Under the pieces are notes generated by a model that made no database searches, had not been told where the DNA came from, and worked only from the letters and a program-made list of their open reading frames with translations. Source: Thalassobius sp047123305 (lineage in GTDB: Bacteria; Pseudomonadota; Alphaproteobacteria; Rhodobacterales; Rhodobacteraceae). Taken from it: a stretch of DNA of 64,000 bases. The stretch's first letter is position 1, and each line of letters opens with the position of its first letter. This document shows positions 23,701-32,591 of this stretch, piece by piece. The position numbers and the translations under genes were made by a program. The stretch is taken from positions 4,092,001 to 4,156,000 of the forward strand of contig NZ_CP138918.1 of the NCBI RefSeq assembly GCF_047123305.1, read 5' to 3'.

Positions 23701-25371
23701 ATGAAACTCTCCCTCAAAGGTCAGATCTCCGCCGCATTCGGCCTGCTGGCCGCGATGTTCGTTGCAATGGGGCTCTTTAGCCTCAGTGACTTACAAGCCG
23801 TGAAACGAAGCAGCGAAGAAATTGTTCGCAAGAACTTTGAAACCCTGCGACTGATTGATCAGATCGCAGCAACGCAGGACAAGATTCAAACAGAAATCAG
23901 AACTTATATTCTGGTAGGCACCAAAGAAGAGCGCAAAGAGCTCAAAATCCGCCTCAAGGCTCTAGCGCAGCAAAAAGAAGAAAAAATCCTCAACGCTCAA
24001 GCGATTGCTTCCGGCAACACAGCCGATTTTCTGTCGGAATACCTCGAGATGAAAACAGCCATCGACCTGGCCAACAAAAAGGTCATGCAAGACCTTCTGT
24101 TTGGCGCCAAGACCAAAGCTTCCGGCCGATTGGTTGAGGCAGACAAGGCATTTGTCCAGCCCATGAATGTTCTCCTGGCCAAGATCGAGGACGAAGAAAC
24201 GGCGAAGATGTATGATGCCCTCAACGCCGCAGACGTTGCCTATCAAGCAACCCGTCGCCACATCTTTCTGCTGATCGGCAGCGCAATTGCGTTCAGTGTG
24301 TTTGTAGGGTGGCGGGTTGCGGCAACCCTGCAGCGGGGTCTCAGCCGCGCCGCCCATCAAGCAGCGCAAGTGGCCTCTGGCAACCTCACCCAATCCGATG
24401 ATCACGGATTGAGGAATGAAATTGGCACTGTGCTGGATCTGCTCAATGGCATGACCGCCAGCCTGCGCGGGCTGGTCAAGGACGTCGACACCGGCGCCAC
24501 GCATGTCACGGAGGGTGCCTCTCACCTGGCGAAAACCGCGGTGACCCTTGAGGCCAATACACAAGAGCAACGCACTGCCGTCGAAAACGTTGTCAGCTTC
24601 GTCACTGAAATGCAGGCAAATGTCGCCCAGACTGCAGCGGGGGCTCAGGCCACTCAGGACAAGGCACATGTGACAGCCCGCAATGCGCGGAACGGGGCGA
24701 ACGCCGTGATCGCGGCGGTCACCGATATGGCCTCTATTGTGGACCGCATCCAAATCATTCAAGAAATCGCCCGCCAGACCGACCTCCTGGCCCTGAATGC
24801 CGCCGTCGAAGCGGCCCGTGCAGGGGAACATGGCCGGGGCTTTGCTGTGGTGGCAATCGAGGTCCGCAAATTGGCCGAACAGGCACAAGACGCCGCATCG
24901 GAAATCAGCACCTTAACCTCTGGAACAATGCAGAACGCGCAGGACGCGCGCCAACGTCTTGAAGTGCTGGTGCCAGAAATCGAAGAAACCGCTGCGCTCG
25001 TAAGCGACATGGCCGCCTCTAACAACGAGATCGCCGTCGGTATGGCGCAGGTCGATCAGGCCATCACCCGCCTTGATCGCAACATTCAGTCGAACAGTGC
25101 AGCGTCCGAAAACATGTCGGCAACAGCCGAGATACTGGCGACTCAGGCTCATGCGCTGGAGGCGGTTATTGGAACCTTTCGCCTAGACGAAATCGACGAA
25201 GCTGTGTCCGTTGCTGCCCCTACAGATCCAGACGGCCAACCTGTGCAAGGCGAAGCGACAAAATCTGACGGCGCCCAGCCGCATAAGGGTGAAGCCGAAG
25301 CAACCTCCGCTGCGCAACCTGCCGGGTCCGGCACTACCTCTTCAGAAACAGCTGTCGCCAAAGCCGCCTAA
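23701..25371 (+). CDS. Methyl-accepting chemotaxis protein
   Basis: A 556-residue chemoreceptor. An N-terminal helix (8-27) and a second near 185-205 (HIFLLIGSAIAFSVFVGW) enclose a periplasmic four-helix-bundle sensor of about 155 residues. A HAMP-like segment follows (SRAAHQAAQVASGNLTQ). The signalling hairpin is canonical: IQIIQEIARQTDLLALNAAVEAARAGEHGRGFAVVAIEVRKLAEQ near 350-395, with Asp in place of the usual Asn in QTNLL. The C-terminal 60 residues are low-complexity (P, A, E, S) and lack a CheR-binding pentapeptide. No che genes adjoin, so it is an orphan receptor whose ligand is unknown. Confidence 0.95.
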   Translation: MKLSLKGQISAAFGLLAAMFVAMGLFSLSDLQAVKRSSEEIVRKNFETLRLIDQIAATQDKIQTEIRTYILVGTKEERKELKIRLKALAQQKEEKILNAQAIASGNTADFLSEYLEMKTAIDLANKKVMQDLLFGAKTKASGRLVEADKAFVQPMNVLLAKIEDEETAKMYDALNAADVAYQATRRHIFLLIGSAIAFSVFVGWRVAATLQRGLSRAAHQAAQVASGNLTQSDDHGLRNEIGTVLDLLNGMTASLRGLVKDVDTGATHVTEGASHLAKTAVTLEANTQEQRTAVENVVSFVTEMQANVAQTAAGAQATQDKAHVTARNARNGANAVIAAVTDMASIVDRIQIIQEIARQTDLLALNAAVEAARAGEHGRGFAVVAIEVRKLAEQAQDAASEISTLTSGTMQNAQDARQRLEVLVPEIEETAALVSDMAASNNEIAVGMAQVDQAITRLDRNIQSNSAASENMSATAEILATQAHALEAVIGTFRLDEIDEAVSVAAPTDPDGQPVQGEATKSDGAQPHKGEAEATSAAQPAGSGTTSSETAVAKAA

Positions 25372-25420
25372 AAGTCCACTTTGCAAAAGATCATCGCCTT
25401 ACCAGGCGGTGATCCGGCGC

Positions 25421-26008
25421 TCAGACCGCCACAGCCTTACGCACCATGTCCCAGTAGATGCCCTCTACCTCATCCACGCTCAACCGGCCTGCAGGGCGAT
25501 ACCAAGTGGTGACGCCGGTCAACATGGCAATCACCGCCATCGTGGCGACCCGCAGGTCTGACGAGGCAAACAGCCCCGCCGCGACGCCATCGCGCAGGAT
25601 CTCCTCCAACTCATCCTCATACTGGCGGCGCAGCTCTTCCACCGCAGTGAAATTCTCCGGCGTCAGGTTGCGCAGTTCCATATAGGCGATGAACACCTCA
25701 TCGGGACGCTGCAGGTGGTAGCGAATGTGGAAGCGGGTGAAATCCTCCAGCCGTTCCAGCGGGGTGCCCTGCCCCTTCCGGCTCTGCCGTTCCTGCAGCA
25801 GCGCCTCCATATGGCGGCGCATCAGGTCCAGCAGAAGGGTTTGTTTATCAGGCGTGTAATTGTAAAGCGCTCCGGCCTGCACCCCAACATCCCGCGCGAT
25901 CTGGCGCATGGAAACAGCGGCGTAGCCATGTTGTGCAAACAGCCGCAGGGCCGCATCCAGGACGCGGGGGCCGGTGATATCAGAGTGGGAGCCTGCAGTT
26001 CTTGCCAT
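25421..26008 (-). CDS. TetR family transcriptional regulator
   Basis: A 195-residue TetR repressor. The helix-turn-helix is at about 14-60 (RVLDAALRLFAQHGYAAVSMRQIARDVGVQAGALYNYTPDKQTLLLDLM). The C-terminal ligand domain from 70 has a HIRYHLQRPDEVFIAYMELRNL segment like those of regulators of acyl-CoA metabolism. A perfect 20-base inverted repeat lies 12 bases upstream of the start, which strongly suggests autoregulation. The divergent lipoprotein gene begins beyond it. The ligand cannot be inferred. Confidence 0.93.
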   Translation of the reverse strand: MARTAGSHSDITGPRVLDAALRLFAQHGYAAVSMRQIARDVGVQAGALYNYTPDKQTLLLDLMRRHMEALLQERQSRKGQGTPLERLEDFTRFHIRYHLQRPDEVFIAYMELRNLTPENFTAVEELRRQYEDELEEILRDGVAAGLFASSDLRVATMAVIAMLTGVTTWYRPAGRLSVDEVEGIYWDMVRKAVAV

Positions 26009-26020
26009 AGGAGTGAGGTT

Positions 26021-26040
26021 ATCTGAACGGATGTTCAGAT
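26021..26040. promoter_or_regulatory. Perfect TetR-type operator
   Basis: ATCTGAAC-GGAT-GTTCAGAT is an inverted repeat with eight-base arms and a four-base spacer, immediately upstream of the tetR gene. Size and position are typical of a TetR operator. Confidence 0.75.
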
Positions 26041-26073
26041 CATAGGGTTATTCAAAGCAAACGCCGGTAAACT

Positions 26074-26454
26074 TTGGCAAACCTCCGCCACAGAGCGGAA
26101 ATTTTCACCCGCGACCTTGCCAAGCGCCACTTGGCTGGGCAAGACGGTGGGGTATTGATCTGCATTTTGATTGGACTTGCCTTGTCTGCGCTGCGGCCCG
26201 CCTTTTGTTTTTTTCACCCCCTGCGCTTCGGCGTTCTGGTGCTGGTACTCAGCGCCTGCGCCGGTCCAAACCTGCCCGATCTGCCCAGCCCCGTGGCCAG
26301 CGATGCGCCCTTCCCCAAATTACAGCCGGTCCCAACCATGTTGGACAGCCCGGCAACGCCCCTAAGTGGCGATGACATTGACGCCCGCCTGCGCGCCCGC
26401 GCCGCCGCACTGCGAGCCCGAGCGGCTCAGCTACGGGCCCAAAATGGCGGCTAA
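26074..26454 (+). CDS. Small lipoprotein, function unknown (start uncertain)
   Basis: The frame contains a hydrophobic run ending LVLVLSAC, a good lipobox, followed by a short mature tail rich in Pro and then a charged alanine/arginine helix (DDIDARLRARAAALRARAAQLRAQ). The frame is open from TTG at 26074, but there is no ATG before the lipobox and no clear ribosome site, so the real start could be one of several internal TTG or CTG codons. It precedes homoserine dehydrogenase by 124 bases and diverges from tetR. Function unknown. Confidence 0.6.
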   Translation: MANLRHRAEIFTRDLAKRHLAGQDGGVLICILIGLALSALRPAFCFFHPLRFGVLVLVLSACAGPNLPDLPSPVASDAPFPKLQPVPTMLDSPATPLSGDDIDARLRARAAALRARAAQLRAQNGG

Positions 26455-26578
26455 ATTGCAACATAGCGCCTAGGCGCCCTGCAAACGCATACCCGCCAAG
26501 GCATTTGCCGCGTTGCACAGCGGCGCAAAGCCCGATACATCGCCAAGACGAAGATCTGTCAGTTCTCAGGAGGGCCAG

Positions 26579-27865
26579 ATGAGCCAACCCTTGCGCCTTG
26601 GTATTGCAGGGCTCGGCACCGTAGGTGTCGGCGTTGTGAAAATTGTCCGTCAACAGGCTGCCCTCTTGACCATGCGAACTGGCCGCGACGTTACGATTTC
26701 AGCGGTGTCCGCCCGATCGCGCGGCAAGGACCGCGGCGTCAACCTGGACCATTACGGCTGGGAAGATGATCCCGTCAAACTGGCCACCCGTGACGACGTC
26801 GACGTCTATGTTGAACTCATGGGCGGCGAAGACGGCCCGGCCAAAGCCTCGATCGAGGCCGCGCTGAAAGCGGGTAAAGATGTTGTGACCGCCAACAAGG
26901 CACTCCTTGCCCACCACGGCCAGGCACTGGCGGAACTGGCCGAAGCCTCGGGCGCGGTGATCCGCTATGAGGCCGCTGTCGCTGGCGGCATCCCGATCAT
27001 CAAATCGCTGACCGAAGGCCTGGCCGCCAATGAAATCACCCGCGTGATGGGCGTGATGAACGGCACCTGCAACTACATCCTGACCCGGATGGAGGCCACC
27101 GGTCAGGGCTACAACGCCCTGTTCGAAGAGGCCGACAAGCTGGGCTATCTGGAAGCAGACCCAAACCTCGACGTGGGCGGCATCGATGCCGGTCACAAGC
27201 TGGCCATTCTGTCCTCACTGGCCTTTGGCACCCAGGTGGATTTCGACGGGGTTGAGCTGGAAGGAATACAGCGCGTCACCATTGAAGACATCCGTCAGGC
27301 CGCTGACATGGGCTACCGCATCAAACTGCTGGGCGTGGCCCAGATGAGCGGCCGCGGCCTGGAGCAGCGCATGTCGCCCTGTCTGGTGCCGGCACAAAGC
27401 CCGCTGGGTCAGCTGGAAGGCGGCACCAATATGTTGGTGGTTGAAGGCTCTGACGTGGGTCAGGTTGTGCTGCGCGGTGCCGGGGCTGGCGAAGGCCCGA
27501 CCGCCAGCGCCGTGATGGGTGACGTGTGTGATATTGCCCGGGACATCCGCTATCCGGTTTTTGGCCAGAAGGCCGAAACCCTGAAAAGCGCGCCGCGCGC
27601 CCAATCCGCCCTGCCCGCCCCCTATTACCTGCGTCTGGGCCTGAAGGACAAACCCGGCGCAATGGCCAAAGTGGCAGCAGTGCTGGGCGAAGCGGGTGTG
27701 TCAATCGATCGGATGCGCCAGTATGGCCACGAAGATGACAGCGCCCCGGTGCTGATCGTGACCCATAAAACCACCCGCGCCGATCTGGATGCGGCGCTGG
27801 AAGGCATCGAGGCCACCGACGTGGTCACCGAAGCGCCGGTTGCCCTGCGGATTGAAGCGGTCTGA
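26579..27865 (+). CDS. hom: Homoserine dehydrogenase
   Basis: A 428-residue homoserine dehydrogenase from the ATG at 26579, set by AGGAGG five bases upstream. It reduces aspartate semialdehyde to homoserine for threonine and methionine synthesis. The NAD(P)-binding loop is LGIAGLGTVGVGV near residue 6. The catalytic region has AAVAGGIPIIKSLTEGLAAN and VMGVMNGTCNYILTRM near 140-165, with AGHKLAILSSLAFG. A C-terminal ACT domain, YYLRLGLKDKPGAMAKVAAVLGEAGVSIDRMRQ, from about 348, suggests allosteric control by threonine. Confidence 0.97.
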   Translation: MSQPLRLGIAGLGTVGVGVVKIVRQQAALLTMRTGRDVTISAVSARSRGKDRGVNLDHYGWEDDPVKLATRDDVDVYVELMGGEDGPAKASIEAALKAGKDVVTANKALLAHHGQALAELAEASGAVIRYEAAVAGGIPIIKSLTEGLAANEITRVMGVMNGTCNYILTRMEATGQGYNALFEEADKLGYLEADPNLDVGGIDAGHKLAILSSLAFGTQVDFDGVELEGIQRVTIEDIRQAADMGYRIKLLGVAQMSGRGLEQRMSPCLVPAQSPLGQLEGGTNMLVVEGSDVGQVVLRGAGAGEGPTASAVMGDVCDIARDIRYPVFGQKAETLKSAPRAQSALPAPYYLRLGLKDKPGAMAKVAAVLGEAGVSIDRMRQYGHEDDSAPVLIVTHKTTRADLDAALEGIEATDVVTEAPVALRIEAV

Positions 27866-27930
27866 CCACAGGCGGCGCGCCTTTTTGGAGCGTCGCACAT
27901 TGAGTATTTTTGGATCATTGAAAGGCCGCT

Positions 27931-29688
27931 GTGACTGCTGAGACCCGCGCATTTCTAGGTGTCGAAACGTCGCTCAACGGGCGACGCTGGATTGGTCCGG
28001 GCATTGAAGTAGAACGTCAGGCCGAGTTCATGCGTCAGCAGACCGGCCTGCCGATGGCGGTCTGCCAGACACTGGCCCGGCGCGGTGTGCCAGCCCATGA
28101 GGCGCAGGCCTTTCTGGAGCCACAGCTGCGCGACCTGCTGCCGGATCCGCAAAAGCTGAAAGACATGGAAACCGCCGCCGCGCGGTTCCTGCAGGCGGTC
28201 AAACAGCGGCAACGCATTGCAATCTTTGCAGACTATGACGTTGATGGCGGCACCTCAGCCGCCCTGCTGATTGACTGGCTGCGGCAGATGGGACGGCAGG
28301 CGACACTCTATGTGCCGGACCGGATTGACGAAGGCTACGGCCCCAATGAGGCGGCAATGGCTTCCCTGGCGGCGGAACATGACCTGATCGTCTGTGTCGA
28401 TTGCGGCACGCTCAGCCACGAGCCGATTGCAGCAGCCAAGGCGGCAGACGTGGTTGTGCTGGACCACCACCTTGGTGGCGAAACCCTGCCTGAAGCCGTT
28501 GCCGTGGTGAACCCGAACCGCCAGGACGAAGACGGTGAACTGGCCCATCTGTGCGCCGCGGGTGTTGTGTTCCTGATGCTGGTCGAGGCCAACCGGCAGA
28601 TGCGCGCTGAAGGGGCTAACGGCCCGGACCTGATGGCGATGCTGGACCTTGTCGCGCTTGGCACCGTCGCCGACGTTGCCCCCCTGATCGGGGTCAACCG
28701 GGCGCTGGTACGGCAGGGGCTGAAGGTCATGGCCCGCCGCGATCGCCCTGGCATTGTAGCACTGTCAGATGTCAGCCGGATGGAACAGCCCCCCAATTCC
28801 TACGCTTTGGGCTTCATGTTAGGGCCACGCGTCAACGCCGGCGGTCGCATCGGCAAAGCAGACCTTGGCGCCCGCCTGCTGTCTTCAGACAATCCGGCTG
28901 AGGCCCGCGCGATGGCCGAACGGCTGGATGAGTTGAACACCGAACGGCGCGACATTGAAAACGCGGTGCGTGCGGCAGCGCTGGAGCAGGCCGAAGACCG
29001 CGGGCTGGAACACCCGCTGGTCTGGGCCGCAGGTGAAGGCTGGCATCCTGGCGTGGTCGGCATTGTCGCCAGCCGCTTGAAAGAAGCCACCAACCGCCCT
29101 GCGATTGTGATTGGCTTTGACGGCGACATGGGCAAAGGCTCAGGCCGGTCCGTCAGCGGGGTTGACCTTGGCGCCTCCATTCAGCGTCTTGCCAGCGAGG
29201 GCCTGCTTGTCAAAGGGGGCGGCCACAAAATGGCCGCCGGTCTGACAGTGGAGCGCGCAAAGCTTGACGCTGCAATGACGCGGCTGTCCGAGCTGCTGGC
29301 CAAACAAGGCGCGGGTGATGCCGGCCCTGCCGATCTGAAACTCGATGGCGTGTTGATGCCTGGGGCGGCGACCATCGAGTTGATTGAACAGATCGAGAAA
29401 GCGGGCCCCTTTGGCGCCTCCGCCTCTGCCCCGCGCTATGTCTTTCCCGATGTCGAAATCCGCTTCGCCAAACGGGTCGGCGAAAGCCACCTGAAGCTCA
29501 ACTTCAGCGATGGGTTGGGCAAACGCATCGACGCCATCTGCTTTGGCGCCTTTGACACCGCGCTGGGTGAGAAACTGTCCAACCACCGGGGCGCGCGGTT
29601 CCACCTTGCGGGCCGATTGGAAATCAACGCCTGGGGCGGCCGCCAGCAGGTACAGCTGCGACTTGAAGATGCGGCTGAGACCAGCTGA
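27931..29688 (+). CDS. recJ: Single-stranded-DNA exonuclease RecJ
   Basis: A 585-residue RecJ from a GTG start at 27931. RecJ degrades single-stranded DNA 5' to 3' in recombination and mismatch repair. The DHH phosphoesterase motifs are visible: FADYDVDGGTSAALL near 96, IVCVDCG near 150 and VVLDHHLGGE near 175, which bind manganese. The DHHA1 part has WHPGVVGIVASRLKE near 370 and VKGGGHKMAAGL near 430. The OB-fold C-terminal region follows. It is preceded by hom with a 65-base gap, and the two may share a transcript. Confidence 0.95.
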   Translation: MTAETRAFLGVETSLNGRRWIGPGIEVERQAEFMRQQTGLPMAVCQTLARRGVPAHEAQAFLEPQLRDLLPDPQKLKDMETAAARFLQAVKQRQRIAIFADYDVDGGTSAALLIDWLRQMGRQATLYVPDRIDEGYGPNEAAMASLAAEHDLIVCVDCGTLSHEPIAAAKAADVVVLDHHLGGETLPEAVAVVNPNRQDEDGELAHLCAAGVVFLMLVEANRQMRAEGANGPDLMAMLDLVALGTVADVAPLIGVNRALVRQGLKVMARRDRPGIVALSDVSRMEQPPNSYALGFMLGPRVNAGGRIGKADLGARLLSSDNPAEARAMAERLDELNTERRDIENAVRAAALEQAEDRGLEHPLVWAAGEGWHPGVVGIVASRLKEATNRPAIVIGFDGDMGKGSGRSVSGVDLGASIQRLASEGLLVKGGGHKMAAGLTVERAKLDAAMTRLSELLAKQGAGDAGPADLKLDGVLMPGAATIELIEQIEKAGPFGASASAPRYVFPDVEIRFAKRVGESHLKLNFSDGLGKRIDAICFGAFDTALGEKLSNHRGARFHLAGRLEINAWGGRQQVQLRLEDAAETS

Positions 29689-29717
29689 TTTTTCCGGCCG
29701 TGGGGCCAATTTTCTGC

Positions 29718-29746
29718 TTGCGCCCAGACTACACATTGCCTAGAAA
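29718..29746 (+). promoter_or_regulatory. Promoter of tRNA-Glu copy 1
   Basis: TTGCGC at 29718-29723 and TAGAAA at 29741-29746 are separated by exactly 17 bases. The -10 end is 18 bases before the mature tRNA. Copies 2 and 3 show the same layout. Confidence 0.7.
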
Positions 29747-29764
29747 CCGCTCACCAAACGGCTT

Positions 29765-29839
29765 GTCCCGTTCGTCTATCGGTTAGGACGCCAGGTTTTC
29801 AACCTGGAAAGAGGGGTTCGATTCCCCTACGGGATGCCA
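29765..29839 (+). tRNA. tRNA-Glu (UUC), copy 1
   Basis: A 75-base tRNA. The acceptor stem GTCCCGT pairs with ACGGGAT (first pair G-U). The anticodon stem CCAGG/CCTGG encloses loop TTTTCAA with anticodon TTC, and the T-arm is AGGGG-TTCGATT-CCCCT. CCA is encoded. It decodes glutamate GAA/GAG. Identical copies lie at 30022 and 30323. Confidence 0.97.
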
Positions 29840-29975
29840 CTTTTCTTCTTTGTTTTGATAGCAGATCTGGCAGGCAACTCCTCCTAATGAATGTTTGCAT
29901 GCAATTTGATTATCAGAGCAAAATGAACATCAAGTTAAGCAGGCAAATTTTTCTACAAATCAATCATTTTCCCGC

Positions 29976-30004
29976 TTGCACCTACGAGCATCTGACCTTA
30001 GACA
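29976..30004 (+). promoter_or_regulatory. Promoter of tRNA-Glu copy 2
   Basis: TTGCAC at 29976-29981 and TAGACA at 29999-30004 with a 17-base spacer. It is 17 bases before the mature tRNA. Confidence 0.7.
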
Positions 30005-30021
30005 GCCCCCACAGCAAGGCT

Positions 30022-30096
30022 GTCCCGTTCGTCTATCGGTTAGGACGCCAGGTTTTCAACCTGGAAAGAGGGGTTCGATTCCCCTACGGGATGCCA
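30022..30096 (+). tRNA. tRNA-Glu (UUC), copy 2
   Basis: Identical over all 75 bases to copy 1, including the encoded CCA. The 14 bases directly upstream (CCCACAGCAAGGCT) are shared with copy 3 but not copy 1. Confidence 0.97.
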
Positions 30097-30275
30097 CCTG
30101 CATCTTCCCGCCAAAGCTTCCAGAATCGACTGACTAGGCTCCGAACCTTGGCTTACGCATCGGTTAACGGTCTTGCGCACCACCGCTCAATCTAGCATTA
30201 ACGTATTGAAAAAGTTTCCAAATATGTAAAAACTGGCGACCCGGAATTATTCGACAAAATTCCCGCACTTTCCCC

Positions 30276-30304
30276 TTGCACAGCCAGCTCAGTTTCCCTA
30301 AAAC
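30276..30304 (+). promoter_or_regulatory. Promoter of tRNA-Glu copy 3
   Basis: TTGCAC at 30276-30281 and TAAAAC at 30299-30304 with a 17-base spacer, 18 bases before the mature tRNA. Confidence 0.7.
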
Positions 30305-30322
30305 CCGCCCCACAGCAAGGCT

Positions 30323-30397
30323 GTCCCGTTCGTCTATCGGTTAGGACGCCAGGTTTTCAACCTGGAAAGAGGGGTTCGATTCCCCTACGGGATGCCA
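30323..30397 (+). tRNA. tRNA-Glu (UUC), copy 3
   Basis: Identical to copies 1 and 2 over 75 bases, with CCA encoded and anticodon TTC. No T-rich terminator is obvious after any copy. Confidence 0.97.
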
Positions 30398-30597
30398 CTT
30401 TTCAAGTGCCATCACAGAATACTCTTCCGCAGCTCTCTCAGCCCCGGGCCCGAGAATTGAGCACTGCTTCCCAAGAAGTGACCCTCGGTTTTGCAGGAGT
30501 GCGCCTCGTCAGCTTGGTCGCAATCCAATACTGACGAATGGGACGCGCATCACATTAAAACTTGCGCAAACGGTCTCTCTCACGCGAAGTTTCGACC

Positions 30598-30626
30598 CAA
30601 AAAAACCGGGGGCTTATCCCCCGGTT
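30598..30626 (-). terminator. Terminator of purA-DUF2842
   Basis: A perfect nine-base stem, AACCGGGGG/CCCCCGGTT with a five-base loop, is followed on the minus strand by seven or more T, seven bases beyond the DUF2842 stop. Confidence 0.92.
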
Positions 30627-30632
30627 CTCACT

Positions 30633-30863
30633 TCAATCTTCCTCTTGCGGTGCGTTGGGATCGGCCTGCCCGATCCCCTTGAACACCGCTTTCAACGGAA
30701 TGGCCCAGAGAACCCCCAGCCCGATGTAGATGAACAGCTCAACCAAAATGGAAGGCCTGTCCAGCCAGCCGATGATACTGATTGCGGCGATGATATAGAC
30801 CGGCAACCCCACCAGCAGGATCAACAGCGACAGGCGTCGACGGGACTTATAACTCAGAGCCAT
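30633..30863 (-). CDS. DUF2842 family membrane protein
   Basis: A 76-residue protein with two membrane helices, about 12-31 (LSLLILLVGLPVYIIAAISI) and 40-58 (LVELFIYIGLGVLWAIPLK), and an acidic tail. The pattern SYKSRRRLSLLILLVGLPVYI and WAIPLKAVFKGIGQ fits DUF2842, a family confined mostly to Alphaproteobacteria. It starts nine bases after the purA stop, so it is co-transcribed with purA, and a terminator follows. Function unknown. Confidence 0.85.
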   Translation of the reverse strand: MALSYKSRRRLSLLILLVGLPVYIIAAISIIGWLDRPSILVELFIYIGLGVLWAIPLKAVFKGIGQADPNAPQEED

Positions 30864-30872
30864 GACCGTACC

Positions 30873-32186
30873 TCAATCTGCAAACGGGTCCGTCACCAGG
30901 ATCGTGTCTTCACGCTCCGGGCTTGTTGAAAGCAGGGCGACCGGACATTCGATCAGCTCTTCAACACGTTTGACATATTTGATCGCATTGGCCGGCAGAT
31001 CATTCCAAGTGCGCGCGCCCTCGGTCGACTCGGACCAACCGGCGATCTCTTCATAGATCGGGGTGCAACGCGCCTGTTGGTCGGCGGCCGTCGGCAGGTA
31101 ATCCAGCTTTTCCCCATCGAGGTCATAGCCCACACAGATCTTCAGCGTTTCAAAACCGTCCAGAACATCCAGTTTGGTCAGGCAGATACCCTTGATCCCA
31201 GAGGTCGCACAGGTCTGCCGCACCAGAGCCGCATCAAACCAGCCACAACGACGTTGCCGCCCGGTGGTGGTGCCAAACTCATGTCCACGTGTGCCCAGAC
31301 GCTCGCCATCGGCATCGGGATTGCCTGAAGCATCCAAGAGTTCGGTCGGGAATGGACCTTCCCCCACACGGGTGGTGTAGGCTTTTACAATGCCCAGCAC
31401 ATAGTCGATTGAACCAGGCCCAATACCAACACCCGTTGCCGCCTGCCCCGCAATCACATTCGAGGAGGTTACAAAGGGGTAGGTGCCGAAATCGATGTCC
31501 AAAAGCGCGCCTTGAGCCCCCTCAAACAGAATTCGTTGCCCGGCCTTGCGTTTCTCGTTCAGGACTTTCCAAACCGGGGCCGCATAGGGCAGAATTTCGG
31601 CTGCAATTTCTTTCAATTGCGCCACCAGTGCGTCGCGGTCTACAGGCTCGATCCCGAGGCCTTTCCGCAGTGGATCATGGTGCTGCAGGGCGCGGTCAAC
31701 CCGAGCCTCAAGCGTTGCCTCATCGGCCAGATCCGCCACCCGAACAGCGCGACGGCCCACCTTGTCCTCATAGGCCGGGCCAATGCCGCGCCCAGTGGTC
31801 CCAATCTTGGTACCCTTCGAAGCGGCTTCTTCCCGTGCGCGATCCAACTCACCATGGATCGGCAGGATCAACGGCGTGTTCTCCGCGATCATTAGGGTTT
31901 CCGGCGAAATCTCGACGCCTTGTTCCCGCACAGTGGCGATTTCCTTGAGCAGGTGCCAGGGGTCCAGCACCACACCGTTGCCAATAACAGACAGTTTGCC
32001 GCCGCGCACAACGCCGGACGGCAGCGCATGCAATTTGTAGACTTTGCCGTCGATGACGAGCGTATGGCCTGCATTGTGACCACCTTGGAAACGCGCGATG
32101 ACGTCGGCACGTTCCGACAGCCAATCCACGATTTTGCCTTTCCCCTCATCGCCCCATTGGGCGCCGACGACGACGACATTTGCCAT
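30873..32186 (-). CDS. purA: Adenylosuccinate synthetase
   Basis: A 437-residue PurA. It joins IMP and aspartate with GTP hydrolysis, the first committed step to AMP. The N-terminal loop VVVVGAQWGDEGKGKIVDWL contains the catalytic Asp and P-loop-like lysine, and GHNAGHTL follows near 38. GTTGRGIGPAYEDKVGRRA lies near 130 and QGALLDIDFGTYPFVTSSN near 225. Length is usual for the family. Its mRNA continues into a small DUF2842 gene. Confidence 0.98.
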   Translation of the reverse strand: MANVVVVGAQWGDEGKGKIVDWLSERADVIARFQGGHNAGHTLVIDGKVYKLHALPSGVVRGGKLSVIGNGVVLDPWHLLKEIATVREQGVEISPETLMIAENTPLILPIHGELDRAREEAASKGTKIGTTGRGIGPAYEDKVGRRAVRVADLADEATLEARVDRALQHHDPLRKGLGIEPVDRDALVAQLKEIAAEILPYAAPVWKVLNEKRKAGQRILFEGAQGALLDIDFGTYPFVTSSNVIAGQAATGVGIGPGSIDYVLGIVKAYTTRVGEGPFPTELLDASGNPDADGERLGTRGHEFGTTTGRQRRCGWFDAALVRQTCATSGIKGICLTKLDVLDGFETLKICVGYDLDGEKLDYLPTAADQQARCTPIYEEIAGWSESTEGARTWNDLPANAIKYVKRVEELIECPVALLSTSPEREDTILVTDPFAD

Positions 32187-32591
32187 TGCTGGACCTCTTT
32201 GATGTTTGGATCAAACCCGCGCCCGTATATCGACCCATAGAAAGCGAGGGAACCGAAATTTCGTCGCGCAAGACGTAATTCGGCTGGTTTCAGCAATATC
32301 TCCTGAAAATTTGGCCTCCTTCTTCAAACTCTGCGCTCTAACGTCCGCAAAAATCCGACTCAGTGCCAGTGAGTGTAGGCGGCAATACCTTAACAATTCG
32401 CAAACACTCGGAGCCTTTATGTAACGGCAAGTAATTAGGACATTCTTCAGACTTCGGCGCTAGCTCTTAAAACCATAGTACGAATCGAGGAACGGCATGC
32501 CCGAGGTGGCAGTGTGGCGGCTGATCTAGACAGTTAGCGGAAAACTTGAGATATCTTGGAGGTGCGAAATGACCCAAAGAGAGGCGCAGAA
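32187..32591. other. 405-base gap between purA and a membrane-protein gene
   Basis: No gene or clear hairpin is seen. The sequence is less GC-rich than its surroundings, and it must contain the divergent promoters of purA (minus) and the gene at 32592 (plus). Confidence 0.5.

Noticed and set aside
29887..30195. Open frame of 102 codons across tRNA-Glu copy 2
   Set aside because: It runs through the tRNA gene and its promoter, has no ribosome site and no protein-like composition.
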